Origin: Coenobita brevimanus
Lineage: Eukaryota; Arthropoda; Malacostraca; Decapoda; Coenobitidae
NCBI GenBank assembly: GCA_032717465.1
Contig: CM064681.1
Coordinates: forward strand, 10,915,332-10,979,331
Reading direction: 5' to 3'
DNA length: 64,000 nucleotides
A program made the translations under genes and the position numbers. The notes under the pieces are model-generated. The model saw only the letters and a list, made by a program, of their open reading frames with translations. It was not told the DNA's origin and made no database searches. Shown one piece after another: positions 37,442 to 49,000 of this stretch; positions within the stretch are counted from its first letter, which is position 1; each line of letters begins with the position of its first letter.

Positions 37442-38060
37442 AGAACTCACGTGTCCAGCTCGCCAGTTAATTTACCCCAGGTCGGTGCCGTCGCTATAAA
37501 GTCCGCTAGTTACCTGGGGCCGGGTCAAAACGTAACGAGTGTGCCTGTCTCGTTAGTCCAGGCTCCTGTTTTTTTAAGGCCAATAATAACGCGCATCGCT
37601 AATTGTTGTTTGGTAGTCTAGCTTAGGTTTTTTTTTCCCCAGGTTTTTTTTTCGTTAACTCCCGCATAAAACCTTTCCCACGTTGACTTAATTCCCGGTT
37701 TTGATGGTGATGCGGGGGTTGGGTTTTAATTGCTGGTGGCGTGAGGTAATTGGCGGGTGACGGGAAGGGTTGCAAGTGCCCCCCCTCCCCCCTCTGCCGT
37801 TGACCAATCACCGTCTCTCCCCGTCGTCATGCCGGCCTATCAGCGTCGTCCCTCGTCATGCAACCACCAATCAATTGCGGATCCGGTGTCATGCAAGCCT
37901 CAATTGCGAGAGGGATCGGCAAGGTTATTTTTTCCCTTCCTTTGCTTTTTGGTCTGCTCTTGCTGGACGTTTACTTCTTTTTATCCGTACGTTTTGGGTT
38001 CTTCCTTTTTCCGTTTCTGCCAGTGTATATAAAAGCGTCATGTGGTTTCTTTATCTTTTC
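37442..38060 (+). promoter_or_regulatory. CpG- and CCAAT-containing island with TATA-like element
   Basis: Complex sequence. CCAAT occurs at 37580-37584, 37804-37808 and 37867-37871; GTCATGC at 37826, 37855 and 37888; CAATTGCG at 37872 and 37901. TATATAAAAG at 38026-38035 matches an arthropod TATA box. An inverted pair, ACCCCAGGT near 37474 and ACCTGGGG near 37512, brackets TATAAAG (37495-37501). No initiator or exon downstream was recognised (38060 onward is T/C-rich). A core promoter is possible but unproven. Confidence 0.3.
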
Positions 38061-38689
38061 CTTCCTGCGGTTGTATTACTTGGAGAATGCTTCGAATTAA
38101 ACAATCACACTCCTGTATTGGCCACCCGACGGTGTTATGCCCTTTTTACAGAGTGCATTATCCTCGCACTGCCCCCCCCCCTCCCACCCACCACCATCCC
38201 TGTCCTTCCAACCCAGCCCTCTCCACTAACTCCACCTTATTTATTTATTCCCCTGCATCAGACTTCTACCAGAAAAATCTTCTCCCACCACCAACGCTAC
38301 TCGTCATGCAACTCTCGTCTTCACACGATGTGCTCGTAGTGACCTTTCCTGCTGCCTATCACAGTTGGGGCACATCTCATCAATCCCACTCATATTTTGC
38401 TCCTTCAACTATGCTCCTGGCTAGAGCATCTATCTTCTCAACATATACTTCCCCAAACATACCCTAACACTCACATTCCCAGCCAATCCCATCCCGTTCA
38501 CACCTCTTCACCCATCCCACACATTTATGTCCTGATGAGGTTAATAACATAGTGATAACTGTCTCGATTGTCTGCGTGTGCCCTTCTGATACAATATAAA
38601 GCTATGGTATTCCCTATGCACATAGATTAGTATATCCTTTAATTGAAATATAAAAAAAGTAACAGCTGGAATACTTAAACGGGTAGTTA
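38061..38689. other. Unassigned sequence
   Basis: C/T-rich to about 38520, then mixed. Frames here have no recognisable domain. Confidence 0.4.
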
Positions 38690-39170
38690 TGAATGGGTTG
38701 AAAGGGCGCAACGTTCTCTCTGACCGTTCTTCTTTCAGTCCGTTGTCATTCTTTTTCTAGACTGTGTCCGTTATATCTGTTCTTCCTAGGATGCGTCCGA
38801 TCTTTTTACTCTTTCTATGGTCAGTTTATATTCTCCGTTCAGCCGTTCTCCTTAAAATATATTAGTTCTTTCTCTTCTCCTTCGAATGAATCCGTTCTTT
38901 CCATTCTTTCTAGTGTGTATCTGTTTGTATTCTTAAGATGCGTCCGTTTTTTCTCTTCTTCCTAGGGTGCGTCCCTGATTTCTGTTGTTCTTAATATACG
39001 TCTCTTCTCCCGGTTCTTCAAGGGCTCGTTCTTTCTTTCTCTTGTTCCCAGAGTGTTAGTTTGTACTGTGTCTAAGTGCGTTCGTTCTTTCTATTCTCCC
39101 TAGAGTGCGTCCGTCCTTTTGGTATACCTATGGTGCGTGCGTTCTTCCAATTTCTCACGCAGTATAGAGT
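38690..39170. repeat. GTGCGTCCGTTCTTTCT minisatellite
   Basis: Variants of CCTAGGGTGCGTCCGTTCTT and TCTATTCTCCCTAGAGTGCG recur every ~30-45 bp from about 38720 to 39150. Diverged, with irregular unit length. Confidence 0.75.
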
Positions 39171-39293
39171 GGAATAACATGAGGGTATATTGCAGTAAAT
39201 AAATGTATAGCTACAGTGTTAATTTAAAAAGAGCCCGTATTACGTTGGCTATTTTTTTGTTTCTATTCTCGCTGTGGTGAATGGTTCATTGTG

Positions 39294-39295
<2 letters not shown>

Positions 39296-39359
<64 letters not shown>
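39296..39359. repeat. (CT)n microsatellite
   Basis: About 64 bp of CT. Confidence 0.98.
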
Positions 39360-39362
<3 letters not shown>

Positions 39363-39612
39363 AAATTCATATAGCCAGGCAGTATTTACGTTCGTGGAAT
39401 TCCCGCAAATGTTTTAGGACGGATCAGAGAGTTTAATTTCAGGAGCTGGTACGCGCTTTTGAAATATACATATATGGCTGTTGGCATCATCAGGAGGGAT
39501 GTATTTGATTTTCCAGATATAGAATTATTACGAAGTTTTAGATAATTCTCTGGCTTGTATAAAGACAGCCTTAGTTACCGATAATCCTTGAAATAACGGT
39601 AATGGGGAAAGC

Positions 39613-39838
39613 AATGATAATAATAATGATAATAATAATAATAATAATAATAGTAATAATAATGATAATAATAATAATAATAATGATAATGATACCAGCA
39701 ATAAGAAGAAGGAGAAGAAGAAAAGAAGAGCAAGAGAAAAAATAAATAATTTATGGAAACTAGTCAGAAAAATAATTAATGATGATAATGAAAACAATTA
39801 TCATCATCATCATCATTATCATCATCATCATCATCATT
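39613..39838. repeat. (ATA)n/(ATG)n and (ATC)n microsatellites
   Basis: AATAATAATGATAATAAT block to about 39693 and (ATC)n at 39799-39838. The poly-Leu and Asp-rich minus frames come from these. Confidence 0.95.
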
Positions 39839-40549
39839 TGAGAGTGGAAGACAGGCACGGTGACTAAATGTAAAACTTAATGAGATTATAAGAAGTGTAA
39901 GTTTAAGTGAGCGAGTGTGTGACGAAATAAGAGTGAATGAACGAGAGTGTAAAATCGAGAGTGCATATGCGTAAATCTGTGTAGTGGACGAAACGAATCC
40001 CTGAAAAAAGCCAGTAACGCATTGTGGCATTACTGTACCTTCATATATTGCAGTGTGAAAATGGAGAGAATTGTAGTGTTCATTTTAGCACAGATTTTAT
40101 AGATATGTGCAAGTATCTTATGTATAGCAATGCTTTGACAAAAAAAATAACGTCTGTAAACCCTGACTATGCCTATGAGAAGCTTCAACATGGAAGAGAC
40201 CTGTAGTTATAAAGATTAATGCTTATAACTTACATTATTTATTTTTATTACAATTTGCTAACCACTGCACAAAAGAGCTCAGATCCTGGGCCTATTATGA
40301 GCTTATATTGCCTTTAAGCTACCACCCATTGGTTGGATTAGGGTATTATAAAGGCTAATGACCCTCTGACGACTGAGACAACAATAGCATTCCATTTTTT
40401 CCAACTCCAAGTGATTTTATTCAGCTGAGAGGGAGTTGCAAGCGCCTGCAAAGCTTATTCAGTTACGTTATTGCATTAGGAAGCGAATCGGAGAAAAGTA
40501 TGCTATCTTTCTCATTTCGTTTCCAGGGTTGACGATATGAAGAAAAAAA
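39839..40549. other. Unassigned sequence with one family arm
   Basis: AAGTGATTTTATTCAGCTGA at 40410-40429 is a single arm of the GACGATTTTATT family, identical over 18 bp to the reverse arm at 31.5 kb. Nothing else recognised. Confidence 0.45.
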
Positions 40550-40960
40550 AACGTCAATCTAGTCACCCATCCATCAGTCCATCCACACAGTCAGTCAGTT
40601 ATCGAGTCACAGACACGTACTGAGTCACCCGGTCAGCAATCGTGTCAGCCAGTCACCTATATACTCAGACTCTCACCCATCAAGTAAGCCAGTCAGCCAC
40701 CGAATCAGCCAGTCAGCCATTGGATCAACCAGTCAGTCACTGAGTCAGCAAATCAACCATCCAGCTAAATTGTCAACTACCGAGTCAGCCAGTCAGCTAG
40801 AATCACAGCCAGTCAGCCATCGAGTCAGTCAGTCAGGCATCGGAGCAACCAGCCAGCCATCGTGTCAGTCAGTCAGCCATTAGTCAACCACTTAGCCATC
40901 GACACAACCAGTCCAGTCATCCAATCAGTCAGCCACCGAGTCAGCCACACCGGGCGCCAC
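40550..40960. repeat. GAGTCAGCCAGTCAGCCATC minisatellite
   Basis: About 20 bp units (GAGTCAGCCAGTCAGCCATC and variants) over about 400 bp, with CAGTCAGC sub-repeats. Confidence 0.9.
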
Positions 40961-40984
40961 CTGTGTCAGACTTCCCTGCTAATT

Positions 40985-41656
40985 ACCATATTCATAGACG
41001 CGGCCGTGGAGAGGGGAGGGAGGGGAGAGGGGAGAGGGGAGAGAGGGAGGATAGGGTAGTGGTCGGAGGGAGAGAGGAATGAGGGGAGAGGAGAGAATGA
41101 GGAAAGGAGGATGGGGTAGTGGCAGGAGGCAGAGAGGAATGAGGGGAGAGAAGGAAGGTAGGAATGATGGTGAACGAGAGGGGGGGAGAGTGAAGGAGGG
41201 ACGGAAAGGTAGAGATACAAGGTAGAGAGGGAAGAAATGAGAGAGGGGGGGAGTAAGATAAGGAGGAACTGAGTGAAGTAGGGAGGGAGGGAAGGAGGGA
41301 AGGAAAACGGGGAGGCATAGGTAGGAGGCAGAGGGAGGAAGGTAGAGAGCAGTAGCAGATAGAGGAGAATAAGGGGGAGAGAGAGAATAGGAAGGTAGAG
41401 GGAAAATATAATAGTGAGATGAGTTAGGGAACAGAGAGAAGTGAGAGGAATAAAAGGGCAGCAGACAAGAGAGAAAGTGGGATGGAGAAGAGAAGAATGA
41501 GGAGGAGAGGAGGAAGGAAGGAAAGAAAGTAGAAGATCAGGGGTAGAGAGGAACGGAGGGAGGAAAAGAAAATAAGAGGGAGAGAGGGAAAGGAACGAGA
41601 ATAAGGGAGAGGCAGAGTGGAGGAAAAACAGAGAAGGGGAAAGGGAGACACATTAA

Positions 41657-41700
<44 letters not shown>

Positions 41701-41722
41701 AAGGACATGGAAATAAAGGTGA
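40985..41722. repeat. Purine-rich tract with (GA)n
   Basis: A/G-rich with GGGGAGAGGGGAGAG-type runs and (GA)n at 41661-41698. Minus frames here are Ser/Leu/Pro artefacts. Confidence 0.85.
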
Positions 41723-41784
41723 GAAATTGTTTTTTTTTTTTACGTAATCGGAATTGTGTGATGTTCATCGTCATTATTCTTAAT

Positions 41785-41890
41785 GATCTGCTACATGATT
41801 ATCATCATCTTCATCATCATCGTCATAATCTTCCTCCTCCTCATCATCATCGTCATCATTATCGACATTACCATCATCATCATTACCATA
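41785..41890. repeat. (ATC)n/(CTC)n microsatellite
   Basis: Interrupted ATC trinucleotides with a CTCCTCCTC centre. The Asp-rich minus frame is an artefact. Confidence 0.9.
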
Positions 41891-42109
41891 TGTGCTCCTA
41901 TGTGCGTAATGAGATGTGTAAATGGTATACTCTCTGCGTATGGGGTCGTAGCATTGAATAAACGTTGTGATCGTATGCGTATATGTGATTCTGTGCCCCT
42001 GTACAGTCTGCAAAATCCATGAATATATGTAAATAGTCTGGCGTGTGTATGGACTTTGAGACACGTGTGTATGTGATCTAGTGTGCGTATAGCAGATGGC
42101 AAAAAGGGT

Positions 42110-43232
42110 GGGAATGATATGTGAATGAGGAATGTAGGGACCGGGTTGGTGTGAGTGCTGGGCTTGGGTAGTGTGAAGGCTGGTGTTGTTTGATGTGAAT
42201 GTTGCGATGGTGTGGTGTGGATGCTGGGGTGACGAGAGGGCTAGGGTGGTGTGAGTGCTGTGCTTGGGTAGTGTGAGGGTTGGGGTGGATTAAGGGCTGG
42301 GTGGGGTGAGGTAAGGTCTGGATGGGGTGAGGTAAAGGCTGAGGTGAAGTGGGGTGAGGGTTAGAGTGATATGACGGCTAAGATGGTGTGCTGTACGGGC
42401 TGAGGTGGGGTGGGGTGAGGGCTGGGGTGCGGTGGGCCGAAGGCTAGGGTGGTGAGAGGGCCTGGGTGATGTTGTGACGGCTGGGATGATAATTTATAAT
42501 GGTTCGTATGGTGAGGTGTAAGGGCTGGGGTGACGTGAAGAGTGGAGTGGTGTGAGGGATGGGATGGTGTGAGAATAGTGGTATGAGGATTGGGGTGGTG
42601 TGGGGGCTGGAGCTGCGTGAGAGCTTGGGTGGTGTGAGAATGTGGGTGGTATGGTGTAAGGGCTGGGGTGGTGTGAGGGCTCGGGTATTTGGGGGGTTGG
42701 GATAGTGTGAGAGCTGGAATGGTGTGGTGTGAAGGTTGGGGTGGGGTGTGTGGATGTTGGGGTGGTTTGAGGGCAGGGTGGGGTAGTGTGAGTGTTGAGA
42801 TGGTGTGGTGTGAGGACTTGGGATGGGGTGGTGTACGGGTCGGGTGAGATGGTGTGAGAGTTGAGAGTGATAGAAAAGACTGAAGTGGGGTGGTGTGAAG
42901 GCTGAGGTAGGTGGTGTGAGGTTTTGAGGTGGGATGGGGTGAGGGTTGGGGTGCTGTGGTGTGACGACGGAGATGGTATGAAGTGTTGAGGTGGTGTGGA
43001 GAACGAGCTGTTGTGATGTGAAGAATGAAGTGGTGTGAGGGATGGGACGGTGTGGAATAAAGGCTGGGGTATGCAAGGACTGGGGACATATGAGGACTTA
43101 GGTGGTATGGTGTAAGGGCTGGGATGGTGTGAAAGATAAGGTGGTGTGAGGGCTGGGGTGGCGTGAAGGCTGTGGTGGTGTAAGGGCTGGGATGGTGTAA
43201 GGGCTGGGGTTGGTGGTGTGAGGGCTGAGAGA
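42110..43232. repeat. GTGTGAGGGCTGGGGTG minisatellite, about 1.1 kb
   Basis: Long array of ~17 bp units, TGGTGTGAGGGCTGGGG and variants. The 242- and 210-codon minus frames (42361-43089, 42444-43076) read His/Pro/Thr/Ser repeats in two phases at once, as expected when unit length is not a multiple of three. The G-rich plus strand could form G-quadruplexes. Confidence 0.9.
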
Positions 43233-43838
43233 GAGTGTTATTTCACCTCCCCCTGCGGCGCGCGACGACTGGCACAGTAAAGATGACGAATCACTTGTCA
43301 ATCAGCCAATCATTATCACATTTTCTCACAAGTAATCACCCTCAATTAGCCCCGGGAAGAGGAAATTTAGCCCTTACGTTCTCCCTACTTAAGTGTGTTT
43401 TTCAATTCCTTGCTGTTTAAATATAGGGGCCACTTTTCACTCATTTGCGTTCGTTTTCTCTAGTCAGCTGCGGTAATTCTTTCACCCAGGTTCTGGCAAG
43501 CCTTTGTGAGCGTCAAGGGCATAACATCATATTCCTAAGCTCTAAAAGTGCGTACAGAATATATTTTTCCTTATTTTAATCATTAATTTTCGTAAGTGTC
43601 TCGCTGTTGTCAGGATTTTTTATTTTCCATATTTCTTACGTCATTCTTTTACAAACGTAATGGCTTGCTTGGTGTTTAAATTATGGATTATCAACGCATA
43701 TACGCCTATTCATCTCTATATCATCCCGTCACACCAGCTGAAAATTATTAGTTTCCCTTCCCTGGCAACGTCACCCAAAGCTGTCCATTGCATACAATAT
43801 GACATCAAATTTTTGCCCCCCAACGTTTACAATATTTC

Positions 43839-43839
<1 letters not shown>
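43233..43839. other. Complex unassigned sequence
   Basis: Starts with a CpG-rich patch (GCGGCGCGCGACGACTGG, 43255-43272), then AT-rich DNA containing CAATCAGCCAATCATTATC. No gene recognised. Confidence 0.35.

Positions 43840-43890
<51 letters not shown>
43840..43890. repeat. (CT)n microsatellite
   Basis: About 50 bp of CT. A polypyrimidine-CAG (CCCTGCCTCCAG) follows at about 43943-43954 and could mimic a splice acceptor. Confidence 0.97.
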
Positions 43891-43893
<3 letters not shown>

Positions 43894-45392
43894 TAAGCTT
43901 TCTCGTGCTATCTAAATATTCGACCTTTTCCTGCTCTCTTCCCCTGCCTCCAGGTAGAGTCATCAGGGAGGGTAATCTCGTCAAAGGCGGGATCTTCACG
44001 AGATATCACAAGCGCCACGACAAAGCCAGCCACCTACCCGACCCCTCCAGCCCCACTCCCATAAAATGTTTCCTCGTGTTACCATTTATCTTGGGATCAG
44101 TAAAGTTTATGTTACAGTTCTTTGTTAATTAAATTCCTCAGCGAGCGCTCATTACACTGTGGGTTTTAAATAGTAATACACGTAAGATGTGTTGCGCTGC
44201 GAAATTTTACCCCAGATTCTTTTTGGGGGAGGAAGGAGAATCTCGAGGTTTATATTGAGCGCGCTCTAATGTTGCTTAATGACAATGATAAGTCCCACGT
44301 AATTAGTGGCTTTAACCGGGAAACGCTGGCGGTGAACGGCACTAAGACTGACGGACGAGGCAGCGGCGGGTGGCGTGTCCGGGGTCGTCTGTTGCCGCCA
44401 CCACTGGGTTCGGGTCACGAGGGAAAAATTCTACAAATTTTCATCTCGGCTCCGAGCTTACTTTCCCGTGTTTCAGAATTCTTGTAGCCGTATGCAGGTT
44501 ACATTTCGGAATCCATGACTTCATTTTGCATATATGATGTGTACAGTTAGGGCTTGGTACTCTGAAAAACACAGATTAAATATATGAAAACCTTTTGAAT
44601 GTTAGCCAAACCGAATTCAAGTACAATCGAGCTTGCCCAGATCCGTTTCCAGTCTGGAATGATGATGGCAGATGTTGCTGCTGCTCCGTCTTTGCCCTAA
44701 TGCGGCGCGCTGACAAGATAATGCCACAAAGGCTTGAGTTACCCAAACAAATGAGCAACTTAAATGCGTCCAGGAAACAGAAGGGCTCATTATCTGGGGG
44801 TCTTGTGTACGCAGGGACATTTTATGATAGTTTACCCTTTTGAAACGCGTTTTAACAAAGAAAACGATGTGCACGTTCGTTTTTTATGGTTATGTCTTGC
44901 GGGTAGACGACTGCAGGGGTATGTTGGTTTTATTGGCCTTGTGTTGGGGTTTGTTTCTCGTGTTTATATTCGCTTAAGTTGGAAATATATGGCAAATCCA
45001 CGATGTTAATGTTGATGAAAAAATAGTTCTAAAGCAGTGGTGTACTTCTACTGTGTGTGTAAGCTCTGTGACTGCTGCTGACTGTCTGCTTTGATGAACC
45101 TCCTGTTGTAGGTAGCCATTTCTCCACTCATCTTTCTTCTTCTTCTGTTGCATGTATCGGCCGAACAAGAAGCTTTTGGCATTTATGCTGTAGTTTGTTG
45201 TTTTAGAGTCCCAAATTGTTATTCATTTTTCAGTTACTTGTAATGAAATTAGAACAATGAAGTGTGGCTGTTTTATATTATATTTCTTTGAAGTCAGTTC
45301 ATTTTCATCCAGGTTGAGGTGATATCAGGTGTACAGATACGGTCAAGACGTTTAATGTAAGATTATACTTTCTTATTTTCCCTTCATCGCAG
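43891..45392. other. Complex sequence, partly CpG-rich, no gene recognised
   Basis: The longest stretch in the window with little repeat content. It includes a palindrome, GAGCGCGCTC (44257-44266), a homeodomain-type ACGTAATTAGTGG near 44298 and a CpG-rich segment at 44320-44420. The frame following the CTCCAG at 43954 reads RVIREGNLVKGGIFTRYHK, with no family recognised. Candidate for conserved non-coding sequence or undetected exons. Confidence 0.3.
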
Positions 45393-45504
45393 ACAGCTGT
45401 TTCAAATTATCCATCAATAAGGTGGATCGTGCTGGCCCAGGATGCCACCAAGGGCAGCATTACCGCACTGGGGCAACGGTCTGGAGGTGGCTGGAGTGCT
45501 CGAG
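45393..45504 (+). CDS. Weak candidate internal exon, unknown product
   Basis: A 112 bp segment between a plausible acceptor (TTATTTTCCCTTCATCGCAG, ending 45392) and donor (CGAG|GTATTT, 45501-45510). One frame is open across it and reads TAVSNYPSIRWIVLAQDATK then GSITALGQRSGGGWSAR, with ordinary protein composition. A second frame is also open (VDRAGPGCHQGQHYRTG...), so openness alone is weak evidence. No family is recognised and no partner exons were found. Confidence 0.15.
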
Positions 45505-46775
45505 GTATTTCGCCTCCGACACGAGACTTATGAAGTCACAAATGCCTTATATAATGTTTCGAGACAAAGGCATCACTGACCTATATATTGGATCTTTGAA
45601 ATATTTTAGAGTGGCGATGCTGTGACTGGGTGTTGGTGGGCGGCGTGACTGGCTGTGATGGATGTGGCTGGCTACTTCACTCAACCGTGCGGCAGGTCCG
45701 GCAGGAGAAGGGAAGGGCGTGCGTTGTCTAGGTTAACTGCGCTCCAGTTACCCCACAGGCCTCATGCCTTTGCTGGATATGTTCCCTCTCTAGTGTGCGG
45801 CCTTTGCTGTGAGAGTAAGAGTAACAGGACTTTATAATGAAACATCGCTTTGTCGTACCTTCATTTGACTTGACAGCATTGCAATGCAACCATCACTCCT
45901 CGTATATGTGCCTACAAATGCATATAAACTTGATTTCCGGAACGTTAGTTACGAGTATACCTTAAAGCCTTATAAAATTACAGTATTTGTAGCGGTAAAC
46001 TTGTTTTGCTATCACTGTTTTAAAGTGTGAAGATCAGCAGGTACAATACTACAGTATGCTTTTAATATGACTCGCCCTGACCGTAAACGTTGGTACGATT
46101 TTCACTGTAAATAAAACTGGCACCTAATCGAAAACTCCTTAGCTGATTAGTAAGTTCAGCGGATTTGCTATTAACAGCTTAGAAAAGAATAATTGTTGGC
46201 CTAGTGCCCTAGTATGTCAGTCAGACAAATCGAGAGTGGTCCAAAGACACTGCGGGTCTGGTGCATCTTCCAACCCGTGGATATTTGTTCAGTATGTAGG
46301 TCATGTCAGTCCTTAAGTTTGCAGAACTCAACCAGCTATTCTGAAGTTTTCTCCATCTTAGGCCATGAAAGTTATGATATTTCATGCCATCTTTCCACTT
46401 CTCCCCTGCGTCTGTCCTCAACCTTCTGTGTACTTCATCTGTCATCATCCATCAACGTTGCTTCCTTCTTACCTATTTAAAACACATCTAATCATTCATT
46501 TTAGCCTATTTCTCAGCAGTATGTTCCCACCTTTTTCCATCTCTTGTAAGCCTATCCTATGCCTACGTCTTAGTAGAAATTTTAGAACACCTTAAACTAC
46601 AACACACAGCAAAGTAGTCCCAACATTTTAGTCAGCCTTAAAAACTATGGTTAAAATTGAATAGAATGATTGTCTCACCTTAGGGAAATCATCCATCACT
46701 ATTTTCTTTACAGACAGACATAATATTAAACCCACCCTCAGACCACACAGTTCTCTTTTATATGCTTCCTCTTTT
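45505..46775. other. Unassigned complex sequence
   Basis: Mostly AT-rich unique-looking DNA with a GC-rich segment at 45620-45760. No coding frame with recognisable motifs. Confidence 0.4.
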
Positions 46776-46884
46776 GACGATTTTCTTTACTTTAGAACAA
46801 TTATTATTCGAAATGGAGAGGCTAGACATTGCTTCATTAACCCCTGCACTACAAGAAGTCTTTTCTAAGTTGAATTATATCGTC
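46776..46884. repeat. Foldback repeat, GACGATTTTATT family, copy 5
   Basis: The left arm is GACGATTTTCTTTACTTTAG. The right arm on the minus strand is GACGATATAATTCAACTTAG, then AAAAGACTTCTTGTAGTGCA and GGGGTTAATGAAG, very close to the 25.0 kb core. Total 109 bp. Confidence 0.7.
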
Positions 46885-47774
46885 TCTAAGTAATAAGAAT
46901 AAAGTATAGAAGACGAAACTGAATTTCAGGATTAATTAACCATTCCACTTGTACAAACACACAATATTCTTGAACTCACGCTGGATACACACAGTACCTT
47001 TTCGCGGCACAGTCATCATCAGTTTTCTGAAAACGCCCCCAATCACCACCTTTGGTCAACAGAAAGAGTAACAAAGAATAATCTGCGAACAGATAATCGA
47101 GGCAGCTATTAAATAATACCGGCCCTGACTGGACCCCCGGCATATCAGCTAGAACCATTGAAAAAATAAACATTAAAAAAAAAGTTTTGAATGTAATAAA
47201 ATAATGTACGACTATAAATACTGATCTCATGCTCCAAGGAACAGAAGTATTTTCAGTCAAGGATCACATCGAAAAGAAAGAATCACAGTTCATCATCCGT
47301 GCACAAGATTAATCACGTCGTAGTAGTAAGTAGCTAAATCGATCCCCACCATCACGATCACTGGATAATTAGCAGCTCTACATTATACAGAATTACTGAA
47401 AATTATGCTCCCACTACTACCCAATAATACCCAATACTACAACGTCATATACACAAACACATGGCCACGACAGCTTTCCAAAATCTTCATCCAAACAAAA
47501 TTATCCAAGAATATCCTCTAAACAGAAATCCCAGACTTTGCCCTTCAAAGAGACACGCGAATTTATCTTGCCAGGCCCTCACCCTAATGCCACCTCACCT
47601 TCACCTCCGACAGCTGCTAGCTCACTCACTTCACGGACCTGACTCTAACAGTACGGACACTCCTTCAGCATAACCTAAAAGCAGAACACTTGGACTCTCG
47701 GCTGAAGTACGTGGATCTAAGACGTCCACCGGGCTCACAAGGAACCACAGAACAAAACTGAATTGAACAGAAGC
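46885..47774. other. Unassigned sequence
   Basis: AT- and A/C-rich unique-looking sequence. The 94-codon minus frame at 46976-47260 has no recognisable motif. Confidence 0.4.
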
Positions 47775-48075
47775 TGCTTACACTTTACCCTCCGTGGTGT
47801 AGCGCTGACGAGGAGCATACACGTGGTAGCGTTGTCCACTGTGGAGCAGCTGCGGCAACCACCCTTGAGCCAAAGAAACTCATATTTCCCTGCACCTTGC
47901 CATGGGAAGGGCCTTGACCCCACCCGGGTTGGGCGCTGTCTTCCACAAAGAGGCACTGGTTCCCTTCACGGTGTATGTACTGTACCCTACCTGTAAGGCG
48001 ACTCCACAGAAGCAGTTGCTCACCTGAGGATAATGGGTATGCTCGGCCAGATAGGGGTTAAGCAGCATCAACAAC
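47775..48075 (-). mobile_element. SINE-like dispersed repeat, copy 2
   Basis: On the minus strand this reads CAGTACATACACC (47970-47982), GGCCCTTCCCATGG, GGTGCAGGGAAATATGAG and CAAGGGTGGTTGCC, the same order as in 9205-9362. It extends further upstream on its own strand (GGTGAGCAACTGC, GGAGTCGCC) and downstream (GTGGACAACGCTACCACG). A GTTGTTGTTGATGC stretch marks the 5' side. Family unnamed. Confidence 0.65.
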
Positions 48076-48400
48076 AACCAACCTCCTTGCCATACCTTGA
48101 GACTGCCTTATGTTTACTATCAGCTTCCTATGAGTCTGTTTCAGCTGAATAATCTCGTCTCCCTTTAGCTGGAACGGAGTACTAGATCCCTTACGACTAT
48201 AAGCCATGTTAGTGTAAATACTACTAACGTTCGCGGTTCTATGAATCACTTCCAACTAAGCCAAAAAAAAAAAAAAAGTAAATAAAACTCTGGCGCCAAC
48301 GATAATAAGATACCTGAGCTGTCCCGACCATGTGAGGGTTACTGTACCATAGTCTTTTGTCATACCTCACTTGTACTTTACCCCAGTGTCGTCCCTCATT
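48076..48400. other. Unassigned sequence
   Basis: Mixed sequence with an A-run near 48260. Nothing recognised. Confidence 0.4.
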
Positions 48401-48931
48401 CGCTCCCACGCTGCGCCTTTTCATCTCCAGCCATTCATCTGTACATTAACTAAATTAGTTAACTCATCACTCGTCTCCACTAAGCATCCTATCAGTCTTA
48501 TATGTTACTCATACCTCTTCCAGTTCTCATTAGTTTCTTCTTGTTTCTCTGGCTCCTCTTGCACTCTCCCCTGTTCTTAATCTCCCCTCACTCGTCCCAT
48601 CCTCGTTCCACCCCATGGTCGCCCCCTTCCCTCATTTCCTCCACTCCCCCTCTGACATCCTTAATTGCCACTTCTTTCCTTCCTGTCCCATCCTTCTCTA
48701 TACTTCCTTCTTTTTTCATTATGTTTACTTTCATATTATGGCAAGTTTCTTCACTTTACAAAATTCACTGTTCTTTATATTTCCACACATAATTTTCCTT
48801 GTCAGATTTATTTATATTTTCATTCATATATATTTTTATCATTTTTCCCCTTCTCTATCTTCTCACCCTTTTTTCTTTTGTATTTTGCACTTACCTTCAG
48901 AATCTATACTTCAAGTCGTCTTCTGCCATAA

Positions 48932-49000
<69 letters not shown>

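Noticed and set aside
40550..40960. CRISPR-like repeat array (GAGTCAGC)
   Set aside because: Contiguous degenerate 20-mers without spacers; minisatellite.
42361..43089. 242-codon His/Pro/Thr minus frame
   Set aside because: Minisatellite translation; another phase is equally open.
43943..44080. Possible exon after CCCTGCCTCCAG
   Set aside because: The acceptor-like site lies just after a (CT)n, which creates such sites by chance; no donor or recognisable peptide.
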